This document shows positions 45,890 through 58,900 of a DNA stretch of 64,000 nt, piece after piece. How positions within the stretch are numbered: position 1 is the stretch's first letter; each line of letters begins with the position of its first letter. The notes beneath the pieces are model-generated. The model was not told the origin of the DNA. It did no database searches and saw only the letters and a program-made list of their open reading frames with translations. The DNA is from Paragordius varius (taxonomy: Eukaryota; Nematomorpha), in contig OZ176054.1 of assembly GCA_964247055.1 (NCBI GenBank), positions 5,642,001 through 5,706,000 on the forward strand, written 5' to 3'. The translations under genes and the position numbers were made by a program.

Positions 45890-48800
45890 TTAAAATTCCG
45901 AATCATAACTAATCCGCGCATATTCAATAATTAAATCTTGTAAAAAAACAAAGATACCATCGGCACCTTTAATATGATAAAACTGATATAAATTAATTTA
46001 TTAAAAAATAAAGTAAATAGTAATTTACCGTATCATTTTTATAGTATGTCATAATCTCGTTTATATGGTAGTTAGGCAACTTGATTTTCTGTAAATATGG
46101 TAAAACAAATTATTTTAAATTTAATATGTTAAAAAATCAATTGTATCCGCAGTTCAAATTGATTACAACAAAATTCACAGTAAAATACTACCTTCGAAGG
46201 AACAAATGTTGTAGACGTGCCAGATATGTTAAGCTTATTCTTTAATAACTTAATCGGTTGATGTAATCTTTCATGCAATACCTTATAGTTGGGGAGTGTT
46301 GAATCATGAAACTCTTCGCCTCCAGTAATGGATGGTCTGTCTAAAGCCAACGCCTCAAGTACACGGTAATGTCTTTGAAGCACTATGCAACATTAATAAA
46401 TTAAATTAAAATTATATACACAAAACATAAAGGTATAAAATAAATTATAAATGTTTGACCTGGATTTTCAAAGTTAGTGATTGCATAAGTAAATTTTGAT
46501 TTTTGTATGATTTGTTTGGCTAAATCGATTGTTTCTGGATCGGCCTTTATATCTATATAAAAAATATTTTGTTATACAAATCAAGAATTATCATTTTATA
46601 GGGAAGCTACCTGCTTCGAGAAACAATTACAAGTATGTTTGTAAGATAACTCATAAAAACTATTAGGTATGAAAAGTTAGATTTAAATTATGTATGAAGT
46701 GCTAAAATTATAAAGAAAAAATATTATGGTTAAAATTAGGTTGAATATGTCCGTTCAATAATAGCTATAGTTTCAAAGCTTATGAATGCAACTACGGTCC
46801 TCAATAATGTTAAATGTGAAATTATCATATTAGAACAAAACGAAATAAAGCAATAAAATGAGTTTTAATAGTATAAATACATATTTGTAACAATTAATAA
46901 AAATTGTTAAAAAGGTTCTCAACTCATTAAATTGATTAGCAATGACAATTACAACATTTTATGCATTCATTACCAGTCTCAGACCAAATCCTTGTTTTAA
47001 TAATAACCGTAATATTTTTTCTTAATTTGACCTAAATCAATATATTAAAAGTATTAACCCAAATTCATTGGATACGATATTTTTCTAAAATCTTCGGCGT
47101 AAGGCAAGTATTTGACATAAAAACCACTCGGTTCTAATTGCACGCCTTCAGAATTGACGATTTCCATCTAAAAACATAAAAAGAATAATCCAAGTTGGTT
47201 AATCCTAAAATATTGTTTGCACAGAAATGCTGCAAAATATATAATTATCGTTCTAGTTATGTTTAAAACTTGATAATTAAGCGTATATAAAACATTTATG
47301 ATAGAGTGAATAAGAATGATCAAAAATATTATTTTTAACTGCAAATTATAATCATATTAATATATATGTATAATTCAGCTAAAATTATATAAATTTATTA
47401 TGATATTTCGATTACTACAAGTAATCTTTGTCAAAGGTAAAAATAAAATTAAAATATAATAAAATTTAAATTATAAAGTAAAAATTTTAGTTTATATTTT
47501 AATTTTATTTTTACGTTTGACAAAGATTACTTGTAGTAATCGAAAGAATTATACATATATAATAATACAATCACACTTCAGGGTAAACAATATAATCACA
47601 TTATTACCATTTTTTTCCAAAAAAGACCTATATAATTAAATTTTATCTTCAATTTCGTTTTCGGAAATACAACATTTAATATTAATTCAAAACTAAAGCC
47701 CTGTTTGAGAAAAAATTATATTTTGATTATAATTAAATTGAACTAGAAAAAACTTGAGGCATTAAAGCTACCAAATAGGGTTGCGAAAAACGGCGTGGTA
47801 CGAATGAGCATATAATAACTTTTTCGCGTTCATGACATCGCGTTAATAAAGCACGAAATAATTTGGTACTTCCGATAATTTTCTGCAATACAGAAGGTAA
47901 TTAACGAAATTGTGCCAAAAAAATGTAATTAAATTTTTTTAATACAAAATGTAATAACCATTTTTATAATAAAAGCAATTATTACTTTTTCTTCGGGAAA
48001 TATGAATTGAGTCGGGCGTACAAACCAGTAAGGCTTGATAAAACTGACTGGTTTAAATCCCATAATCTTGATGTCTAATTACGATAAAATTAACAAATCA
48101 AAAAAATGTATCAAAAAATATTATAAATTCCAGCTTGAATATTTCAAATCGACTTAAAATCTGCGAGCCTTAAAAAATTAAATTCATTTTAATAATATAT
48201 CGGCATAGATAACATATAAGTATAATTTAATATAAAAAGAACTAAGCAGAACAAAAAAAAACTCAACTATGAGTAATTTAGATCAAAACACTTTTTATTT
48301 TTAGGTAAATTTATGTTTTAGGATTGAGAAGATAATTGAAAATCTTTAAAAATCAATTTAACAATATTATATATATACCATCTAATCTAATTCACCCTTT
48401 CACAATTCAAATTCACTCTAAAAATAAATGTGTTTTCGGGCTAATATAACTCATCATTAATATAAAATATATCTTTATGGCATAGTTTATAATTTTTTTA
48501 TTTTTATATTTGTAAACAAATTTATATTTTTAAAATATTAAAAAATACAATAACACAAAATTTATCTTAGGGTGAATTTGAATTGTTCGAGGGCGATTTT
48601 GAATTATTCAAGGGTGAATTTGAACTGTAAATTGTATATATATTAAGCAGTATTTTCCATAATTATTACAAGAACAGATCAAAAGCGTATTGACAAACCT
48701 CATTGGTATATATTATTTTTTTCGAAATATTAGATAACTAACTATTAATCTACGTATCACATTACATTTAAAAAAAATTGTAAAATATTCTACCAGCCAT

Positions 48801-50722
48801 CATAAAATATAATTTAGTTGTAATTTTTTATAATTTAAAATAAACCACTAATTTTTTGGTTTAAAAAAAATTGGGATGTTATTTAAGGAACGATTTTGAC
48901 TTTAAATCCTATGTCACAACTTGTAATTTATGCTTTATCAAACGCAAATTTCACATAAAATAAGGTTAGCTGTAGGTAGACATACAAGGTGAGCCAAAAT
49001 CTTTCAACTTTTTTATTTCTTCGGGTTCAAAAATAATTTTTGCCCCGCCATATTCCATGTATTTGCGTGTAGGCTCAGCCATTTCAATGTCTTCCACATC
49101 CTCCTCAGGTAAATTGAGTTCTTCTCCTTTCTGAGATATAATTTCAAGCGTGTCTTTATCCAACTTAATGGGTGTAGGCATTTTGGAAGAGGACACGAGC
49201 GAGTACCTATAAATATTGGTTTATTCAATGGTTTTAAACCAGTAATGACAACATATTTTTACGGCCCATGAATATTTAGCAAATTACCAGGTAAAAATAT
49301 AAAATTCGATAATATGCAAATATATGCCATCTAAAACGTTGGTAAAATTGATATTTTTAAACAAATTTAAACCTGCATAAATTTTAATTTTGGCAACGAA
49401 GTGGCAATTAGAAAAATAAATAATAGTTATTTGTTCGTAAATTTTTTACAGTATTTTTATATCTAATATAATATTTAATGATGCTCATACATATTTATTC
49501 GAATGCAACCCTAGCCATTTGGGCATATATGCTTAAATATAATGTTTGCTTTATTAACATAATTTGTTTTTAAATTGAAATTATATTTGCAACAATATTT
49601 GTGAGGTAGAATAAAAAAATAAGTACTTAATCAAAAATTAAAGATTATAGGCTATGTCATGATACAAGGTTAAACTGACAAATTATATTAAATATTTATG
49701 ATACTGCAAACCAAACATAATAGAATCATATTATACGAAAAGACGAATATTGCATGATACCAAACTGCATATCAAAATGTAAACAGTAACATAATATTTT
49801 ACAGGGATATTCCGATAGCTAAATTTGGACCAATTATTAGAGGGAGTTTTGATATGGCTTTCTTATGATAATCGTAAATCCGGAGTCTGGAAGTCAGTTC
49901 ACGCAATATATCTTTATAATTTGGATATCCGTTAACTTCCTCATCGCTTAACCCTAAAACGTCCTAATATTATTTTGTTTGTCATTATGATACTTGATAA
50001 AAAAGTTTGAGATCAAATATTTTGTTGGAATACCCAACTATTTCAATATCAATGTTTTGCTCATACAAATCTTTTACCCTTTGCATTAGGAGTTTCTAAT
50101 TAAACATTTTCATGTTATATTTACCTTAGATTTGATATTATCCACCGGATTAGGATAAGCTGTAAAAAGAAAAACCTTTTTGGAACCAATTTTATACTTG
50201 CTAAAATAAATTTTATAAAAAAAAACTTGGAGATAAACATATTGGAACATAACCAAAAACACTCAGCCAAAGTACAATTTTCTTGCCCCCTTTCAAAAGA
50301 TGTATGATCTATGTGTTATATTTGGACGCCAACTTAATATAAGATATTCCAGTTTTTTGATAACATCCGCACCAATACTTTGGAAATCTTGATATACATA
50401 AATATGTTTAAATTCATTCATATTTTTTGTAATTTTCTACGTTATAAATATTTAATTACTGTATTAAAAAGTATAACTGCGTTTTGATTTTTATCATTTG
50501 CTATAATATCCCGTAACATCCAATCTCTGATTGTCTTAAATTATTATTAATTTTAACTTTGATGGTTAAAGAAAACCAATTTTCATCAAACATTTCATTT
50601 TCGCAATCAATTAAAAATATAGTGCCGTCTCTAAAATTAGCCTCCTCCTAGAAATTAAATTAATCCCATACATTATAATTTTCGTCGATTTCTTCATCAT
50701 TCCAAATATTTTCCCAATTCAT
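45890..50722 (-). CDS. XRCC6: Ku70 (DNA end-binding, non-homologous end joining), 16 exons
   Basis: Exons, high to low: 50672-50722, 50558-50647, 50460-50534, 50334-50436, 50227-50308, 50125-50200, 49994-50095, 49803-49963, 48986-49206, 47986-48074, 47754-47882, 47059-47167, 46460-46552, 46192-46382, 46029-46088, 45890-45982. All phases agree and give 574 residues (human 609). The vWA domain begins [15 protein letters not shown]. The Ku core contains [33 protein letters not shown] and [15 protein letters not shown]. The C-terminal arm has [19 protein letters not shown], and a weak SAP-like end follows (about 527-574). Ku70 pairs with Ku80 to form the ring that loads on DNA ends. Introns 1-7 are 24, 23, 23, 25, 26, 29 and 30 nt; introns 8-15 are 46-911 nt. 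MITEs sit in introns 9 and 11. Confidence 0.94.
47407..47544. mobile_element. Short palindromic MITE in Ku70 intron 11
   Basis: TTCGATTACTACAAGTAATC and its exact complement end a 138-bp hairpin. The first 29 bases pair perfectly, and pairing continues through the AT-rich middle. Non-coding. Confidence 0.75.
48375..48642. mobile_element. Iteron MITE, second copy, in Ku70 intron 9
   Basis: Same family as 33735-34132: TATACCAT left end, AATTCAAATTCAC and GGGTGAATTTGAATTGTT iterons. The related middle contains CTAATATAACTC followed by ATTAATATRAAATATATST (landmark). It has about two left and three right iterons instead of five and five. Confidence 0.75.
50648..50671 (-). other. 24-nt intron of Ku70 (first of seven ultrashort introns)
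   Basis: Begins GTATGGG and ends TTTCTAG. Introns 2-7 are 50535-50557 (23), 50437-50459 (23), 50309-50333 (25), 50201-50226 (26), 50096-50124 (29) and 49964-49993 (30). Each starts GT and ends AG, and most contain or create a stop or frameshift if retained. Confidence 0.88.
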
Positions 50723-50753
50723 CGTGGTTAGATATCACATATGTTTAGCTTCT
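50723..50753. promoter_or_regulatory. 31-bp bidirectional start region, Ku70 / ASS1
   Basis: The ATG codons of Ku70 (minus) and ASS1 (plus) are separated by only 31 bp containing ACATATGT. On the plus strand TTTAG lies 5 bases before the ASS1 ATG, which could be a splice acceptor. No TATA box is clear. Confidence 0.6.
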
Positions 50754-52627
50754 ATGCGTAAGGAAAAAGTTGTGCTTGCGTATTCGGGTGGTTTGGATAC
50801 CTCATGCATTCTTGTTTGGCTTATTGAAAACAATTATGATGTCATTGCATTTTTAGTTTTTGATATATTATTTTATTATTTAGGCAAATATTGGACAAGA
50901 AGAAGATTTTGATGAAGCCAGAGCCAAAGCTATGAAATTGGGTGCAATTAAAGTTATTTTGGTTATAATTGTGTTATAGGTAATTATTTCAGATTTGCGT
51001 AATACCTTCTTACAAGATTATATACTCCCATTGCTTCAATCTGGTGCTATGTATGAGCGGCGATATTTTATGGGTACAGCGATTGCAAGACCATGCATTG
51101 CTCATGAAATGATCAAAATAGCCAAAGAGGAAGGCGCAACTGCTGTTTCGCACGGAGCTACAGGGAAAGGCAATGATCAAGTAAGATTCGAGCTCGCTTT
51201 TTACGCTCTTCTCCCAAATGTTAACATAGTGGCCCCATGGAAAATACCAGCTTTCTATGAACGTTTTTGTGGTCGACCCGAATTATTTGAGTATGCTAAG
51301 CTAAAGGGAGTGCCCTTACCCCAATCACTTACACCGAAAACACCATGGAGTGTTGATTCTAATTTAATGCACAACTCTTATGAATCGGGTTTGTTGGAGG
51401 ACCCTTATAATACGGCACCCAAAAACTTATACCAATTAACACATGATCCATTTGTTGATATAGCAGGAGATGATAGCAATAATAATGGCAATAATGCTGA
51501 ATTAAAAGTATTAGGGACACCAAACATACCCGATGAAATTGAAATCTATTTTAAAGCCGGAGTACCCAATAGGCTTATTATCCACTCTTGTACGGATGAT
51601 GTAACGTGTCCCCCCAAAAAAGTTGCCAAAGTATCATCACAAATAAAAGAAAAAATCATCGAAAATGATTTGTTATCTCTTTACTGTAAATTGAACGAAT
51701 TGGCTTCACTCCATGGTATCGGTAGGATAGATATTGTTGAAAATCGGTTTATTGGCATGAAATCGAGAGGCATTTACGAAACACCAGGTTATCAAATTTT
51801 GTATGAAGCTTATCGTGATTTAGAAATGTTGGTTCTAGATCGGGAAGTCCTTAAAATTAAACGGTATAATGTGCATTCAATTAATGTTTTTTATATTTTT
51901 TATTGCTAATATTACACTATTTGTACAAATATTTTTGGAATCCTTGCCACAATTTTTTTTCCATATTAAAAAAACTTGCAATTTGAAAAAAATATATATT
52001 TTTGCCGACGGCTTTTTACATTGTCACAGTTATCGTTGCTTAATGTTCAATTATACCATTTTATAATATTGTTTAATAAGTATTTGGGTAACAGCGTGCA
52101 AACTTCGTCTAAAAGGCGTTACCCTTAAATTATATTGATTTTATATGACATTTTGTTATTAGATACTTATCCGATGTTTTTGCTGATCAAATTTACAATG
52201 GTTTTTGGTTTTCCCCTGAATGTGAATATACGCGAGCTTGCCTTCGTTTAGCAGATAAAAATCTAATTAGTGGGAGCGTTAAACTTCGTTTATTTAAAGG
52301 ACACATATACATACAAGCACGTCAACCGGAAAGATCTTTATCACTTTATGACAAAGACTTAGTTAGTATGGATATCAAGGGAGATTACAATCCTATAGAT
52401 GCTCAGGGATTCATTAAAATTAATGCTCTCAGGTTTATAATCAGATCTAAATTTTCGATAAGTTTTTAACATATAAATATTTAATTAAAACTTTTTGTGC
52501 TTTTAACAATTATGATCTATTTTGTTTGAAAATAAAATTGAGTCATATAATTTTATTGCATTATACTTGCTGTCTTAGATTGAAAGCCCATCAATTAAGG
52601 AAAGAACGATTGAATATTGAAATTTGA
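50754..52627 (+). CDS. ASS1: Argininosuccinate synthase, 5 exons
   Basis: Exons 50754-50855, 50884-50952, 50980-51863, 52163-52432 and 52579-52627 join in phase to about 457 residues. The enzyme makes argininosuccinate from citrulline, aspartate and ATP in arginine synthesis and the urea cycle. The PP-loop AYSGGLDTS is at residues 9-17. The family blocks [56 protein letters not shown] and [13 protein letters not shown] all follow in order. A Asn-rich insertion near residue 240 (SNNNGNN region) makes it longer than the human protein (412). Introns 1 and 2 are 28 and 27 nt; removing intron 2 restores the exact family spacing KVIISDL. Introns 3 and 4 are 299 and 146 nt. ATG 50754 is chosen; the frame runs up 10 codons only to a GTG. 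Confidence 0.95.
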
Positions 52628-52982
52628 AACTACACAATTATATATAAAGATTATTTTATATTGTATACTACTGATAATATATCTTCACACATATTGTATA
52701 AACCGTTTTATTTAACCTTATTCAATTTCTGAATTTATTCGCTAAAAATCTAATGTGCAACATACATGATTTATAATAAATAAAATTATGGGTTGGGTAA
52801 ATCATCACATATACATTATTATAATATATTTTTGTAATAATAATTACAATTACGAAAGCAAAAAATATTTATGTCACATAATATAAATAAATATTAATTA
52901 AAATTAAACGAAAAATAAGGTAAATAAATGATGAGATAGATCGATATATTCTAGACATAAGCAATAACAAGCGCATCTCCTA
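52628..52982. other. Convergent spacer between ASS1 and ankyrin gene
   Basis: 355 bp between stop codons, AT-rich, with several AATAAA/TTTATT hexamers for the two 3' ends. No gene. Confidence 0.5.
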
Positions 52983-55900
52983 TTATTTATCACTACCACC
53001 ATCACTTGGGGAAGAATTCATGACATCTCTTAACTTGTCCTTATATAAAATATTTATATCATATGTCAAATTTATGGTAAATTCTTAAAAAACAACTGAC
53101 AGCTTAAAATCAGTTTTTTGATTAATTTCTCTTATATGCAATGTCGCCTCCATTTTTTTCGGATATTAAGTTGAGTCATTTTCTTCATTAAAAAATATGA
53201 AAATTTAAAAAAACTACACTTTTGACCCGAATTCGGAACATTAAGCTTCTGTGAATAGCGGGATCGCACAAAATTTTACGCAAAAATTATATTTTTTAAT
53301 TCGAAAATATCGCTAAATATTTATCATTGCTCAGTATAAAAGTGCAAAAACAATTCGAATAAAAAATCTCATTTCTATTAAAACATAAATTAAAATGGTT
53401 TAAGGCGTTTTCATCATGTTTCTTTGATTAATTTAGAAAAACTAATATATAGTCGTCATAAAACGAGTTGAATTTAATGTTACCTTATCAATTTCAAAGA
53501 AATAGTTAAGAATTTATCTCGCCTTAATATAAAAGTTTTTTAAAATTTCAAGCATTTGAACTTTAAAACAGTTTAATATTGGTTTAACAATTTAATAATA
53601 AGGATTTAAGGTTTAAATATGCTTATTTATACATTACAAAAATGTTTTTATTTAAGTTTTTTTTCTACTTCAAAAAGTAAAATATATTTGGTGGAAAAAA
53701 ATTTCAAATTTTATTCAAACATTGAAAAATAGGAGCCATATTTTTTGTAACAATATTAAACTGAAAATATACGATATTACTTGAACGATTGGATCCAAAT
53801 CTTCAAATTTTAAAAGATTTCCAGTTCCATCATCATAAAATGTTTCCTCTACTAATTTTTTCTCTTCCTGCCCATCTTTTATAAATGTATGTTCCCGTGT
53901 TTTTTTCACTACCTTAATTCTAAATATCAAAGAGATGAATTTTTCGTATAATTTGATACATTTTACATAAATAATTAAAAAATTAAATCTACCTATTTAA
54001 AATAGTTTCATTTTCACTTTCACCAATAATTGTACGTGGTGTCGTGACATCTGTGTATAATAAAAAATTAAATTAAAACAACAACTAAAAAATAATATAA
54101 GCGCTGCTCAATTAAGCCTATCCGTATTGCAACAAAAGCTTATCAAATCTGGGCAAAAAGTCGAGACTAAACACGTTTATGTTTTGTGGTTTGAGCAAGC
54201 GTATGAAGAAGCTTATTGACAAAACCTAATCGCGTACCCTCATCTAAAAAAGAATATCGCCTTTTTTCGACCCCAGATATGATATCAATTTTTTCTTGTT
54301 GCAATGATGGTCGTTTTCGGCGAATGGGTGGTAAATCATAACCAGTAAAAACTTTTTGTTTAGGCACGTATTGATCGGTAAAAATACTAGAAACATAGTG
54401 TGGTGGAGATAACTTAGTCAAAAAAGCATTGTCTTCTATTTTTTTTGAACGTTGATTATTTTTTGTTGCACCAATACTCATTACACCTTTATTCTCATGC
54501 TTGGGTTGAGAGAATATGCGCCTATCTACATGAACTTCTTTACTTACGTTCATTATTCTACCCCGTTGAATGGAATCAATAACCTTAACTCTATCTTTCC
54601 CCTTATGCTGATCATTCATGAGAATCGGGTGTGACAAAACACTTTTATTTTTATTAATCAATGTGGTACAAATCGATTTTTTACTAGAATGTGGATCCTC
54701 AGTTTCATCCGACAAAGTTGTTTGACTTTGATCATCCGTATAAGTATACGAAGGGCAAGTGTAATACGATGATGAATGAGGTGCCGTAATTTCATTGGTA
54801 TATCCTGATAGGGTTGAACAACTTTCATCTTTGCTCAGGGTTTTATCACCTATGTCAAAAGGCGCTAAATTTAAGATGTCTGGTTCAATGGTTTTTAAGG
54901 AGCTGTCGTTGGCAGTTTCAAAATCGGATGAACATGTTTCTGTAAACATGGTATAGATGTTTTAATTTATCGACATGACATGAATATAAATAAACTAAAT
55001 GACAAACAGCGATTACACAATAAGAAGCGTATAATATGTCTAGAACAACCACACATCTCAAGCAGGACAAATACTATGAAACATTTAATAATAAATATGG
55101 TAATATTTGGTTTATTATTATATAATACAGCAACTATGAAATGACATCAAAGCTGGACAAATACTGTACAGTGAGATTTGGAATAAATACCAGGTAGATG
55201 ACGACTATGAATATCATCGATGCCTTCCCCCACATATATCAGAGCCCTTTTTAAAGCTTTGGCACTCAAATATTGGCTACATTCATCAAATTGGGAAATC
55301 TGATCAGGAATTTCAGTCGTTATAGAAGATTCCATATCCTTATTAGTATCAATTGATAATTCTACCCAACTATCATCATCATTCTCTTCTTCAGTCATTG
55401 TATCAGGAAAATCAGTTGGGCTGGGTTGTTTTCCTCCAATATTATACAAAGCCTGATCTATTGCGGTCGAGGTTAACGTTTGCGCAGTTTGAGTAATGCA
55501 TGGTATATGTTCTAAGGATGGAGATTTGTCCTTAAAAAATAAATCTGGAACTAGCAAAGGTTGGGGTGGTAAAGGATCGAGTTTGACAGAATGAAAAGGG
55601 ATGTTATAGTCAACACATTCAGCAGATGAAATAAATTCAAAATCATTCAAGTTTGTGATAGAATCATGGGTTTTTTCTTTCAAACAAGAGTCAACAAAAT
55701 TTTTGGCTTTTGTTTCAAAAAATTGTTTTATTTCATCAATAATTTCTTTTTCAATTTCATGATACCATTTCATACCTGTTTTATAGCTTTCCTTTGTATT
55801 ATCTAAAAGATTAATTAAGTCATTGTCAATGCGTAGTTTGGATGAAATGTTTTGACGAAATTTGATTTGATAATTCCCTATAATGTCGTATTTCAAATCT

Positions 55901-58900
55901 TCACATAAATCATCGATGTATTCAACCAAATTGTCCGTTAAAACTGAATCAAAGGGTATACATTCAGCACATATTTTATTTTCCAAACTTTGCAAAAATA
56001 GCTTGTAATAATAGGGTAATTTATCCAAAACTTTTGATACGCTACTCAAAATTTGAGTGCGTAATTCATTTTGTAATTTATTGCGTAAAACGTCATTCTT
56101 TACGTACAACATATCGAGAGTCTCATCGCTAAGCTGGTCAGCTAATGTGTGCGGAAAGTTATCTTCCAATAAATGATTTGCATTTTGAGTAAATGCATCA
56201 AGATATATTATTTGAATATCATTGGTTGTATCATCACTCTGTGGTAAAAGTTTTACTTCACGAAGCCTATGATCTATAGAATCATCATAGCTAAGGTCCT
56301 CGTGTAATAAATGCGAGGGTGATTTTTCCTTATAAAATGCAATGGCACTGGATGGACGCGAATCCACCAAAGAAGTTTCAGAAGAATGCGAACTAACGAG
56401 AACGACCCCATACCGTTCCGCCGTTGTTTCTAAATCTATTTCAGTGGGAATGTGAATTTCTTTCCCAACTACCACGGTATTACCGAGAGAATCTTTGCGT
56501 GTTATAACCACCTCCTCTTCATACCTTATGAAATTTTCGTCCTCGGTTAAATCGTGATTGGTAATTTGTTCAAACGTTTCATTTGGATCAGTAACATGCT
56601 TGCTAGTATCAGTGATAGTTTTTTCATTAGCAACTGTATTGTCTATAGTCTCTTCAATGTCAAGGGGACTATCAGTTCGAAAATGATAGTTCAATTTTGA
56701 TGGAAAAACTGTTTTTGCGGGAAGATATGGTGTATCACTTTTTTCAGTGATAGAAATTTCAATATCAGGATGTTTTAAATCATCGTCTTCAGTGTATGTG
56801 GTATCCGGTGATCTTTCTACTATACATACTGAATCATCAAAACGTACAGAATGTCTTTGTTGACATGTTAGGGGGTCAAAATCTATTTTAAGTTTATCAT
56901 CAACAACACCCGCTAAATTTTCAATAGATAACTTTTTTTCTTCAGAACTTTCAAAGTAATTATCTGCAGTTATAGATGAACTTAATGAGGGTGGTTTCAT
57001 TTCACGTTCCAAATAAATTGGTAAATTAATAGCTTCATCCACTGGAATCAGAGGTGGCGTAACGTTTTTGTATTCACCAATCATAACAATTTTACCATCA
57101 TCCGATTCGCCATTAGTGAACGAGTTATTTTCAATTTCTATCTGGGACGTATTAACAGATTCTCTTTTGTCGGTAGACACGGGTTTAGCAGGTTCCACTT
57201 TTTCGATATAAATAGACTCACTTATTTTGGACTCAATATTATTTATAATGTCTTTTACGGAAACTCTCGTTTGCGTTGATTCATCAAGAGATTCATTCGA
57301 TAAGCGCTTAGGAAAAGTGCGTACCTTTACACCTATAAATCAAGTGTTTGTCAATTCTTAAACTTTTAAAAATTATTATAAAAAAATGAATTATTCACAT
57401 ATCTAAAAAAATTATTAGATTCAACTTTTTGATATGTGATCATTTTTTTAATAAAACAATAGCATTAAATACCCGTCGCTTTTGAAGGAATGATAATTTC
57501 TTGTGTCGGTATTTGTTTTTTACCCTGGTTATCGGCTTTTTCAACCTTTTCGCCCACTTTATCTTTTGCTAGACATGGAAATAAATACAAACATTAACAT
57601 AATTAAATTATTGAAACAATAACATAGTATGAATGCCAACAAATGATATGACGAACAAAAGAAGTAGGTATATTTATACTATAAGATTCGTATTAACGTC
57701 GTGCATAATGTAGAAATAAAAATAAATGTATTAAAAACTCAAATTTTTGCCCAATGGCATCCTCAGAGGTTGTTAAAAAAATAAACTTAAAATAATATAA
57801 AATTAAATATAACATTGAAATTAAATATGTGACAAATGAATAATTATAAATTAATATAATGGATGTTTTCCTAAAAAATCATAATTAAAGTTTACACTCC
57901 GTAAAATCCAAATTGAATTTAAGCTTCAATTATACAATAATTAAAAAGCACCACATTGTAATTACAAAATTTAGTAGTGCAATTATGTCATATAAGCCTA
58001 AAAATTTAACTAAGCAAGGGGATAACTTGTCTATAATATTTAAATATTAAGTTGATCCTGTTGTAATATGGAATGGTATAGTTATAACCAAACGGATATA
58101 TTTGAAATTGCCATATACATTTTTTATAATTAGCAGATTTTTATATTCGGTGTTTGTTTTTTAAATTATTGTCGTCAAAAAAAGGGCATAATTGATTTTT
58201 ATGTAAATACACTATGTATGTATTTGTGGATTTATGCTATATTTGATGGAGATAAGATTTAATTTTAAACAAAAAATAAAATATTATTATTACTAAATAT
58301 ATATTTTTTGCAATTTTTCGAATATTATCAATATTACAAGTTTCAGCCAAAATTATTTAATTAACACCATTAAAATTTAATAATAAAATGTTATGCGTTA
58401 ATTAAGCTTATTAATTCAAAGGATCTTTGCAACTGGCCATAAAATTATCTAATTCTATCAATTAAATTTAAACATTTGCAAAGTGTAACTTACTAGAATC
58501 TTGTATGTTATTTAAGCGAATCTTTTGTAGGTTAGCTGACGTATCGTCCGTATCTCTCAATACCTGTCCAAACATTTTTATTTTTTCATCGTCTGAAAGA
58601 TGGATCAATCCCGGAGGTTTGGGAATTTTAGATGGGATCTTAACGGGTTGAATTAATTCTTCGTTGACAAGGGGACCGGTGTAGGTAGCATCGTTCGATA
58701 ACGAAGAATATTTTGGATTGCTGGCTTGAAAGGTTGGTGCACTTTTGGGTACAATAGGTGCATCATTTAAACTTGTTGGTGTTGTGGTATTGCCCGCATT
58801 ATTTTTGTAAATATCAAAAGATTGCTTAATCTTATCCGAATTTACTACATGTGGTTGAGTAGCAACCGAAGTATGGGATGGTGATACACAAGATGCATCC

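Noticed and set aside
50724-50753. ASS1 start at 50724
   Set aside because: That codon is GTG. The ATG at 50754 matches the family's short N-terminus before the PP-loop.
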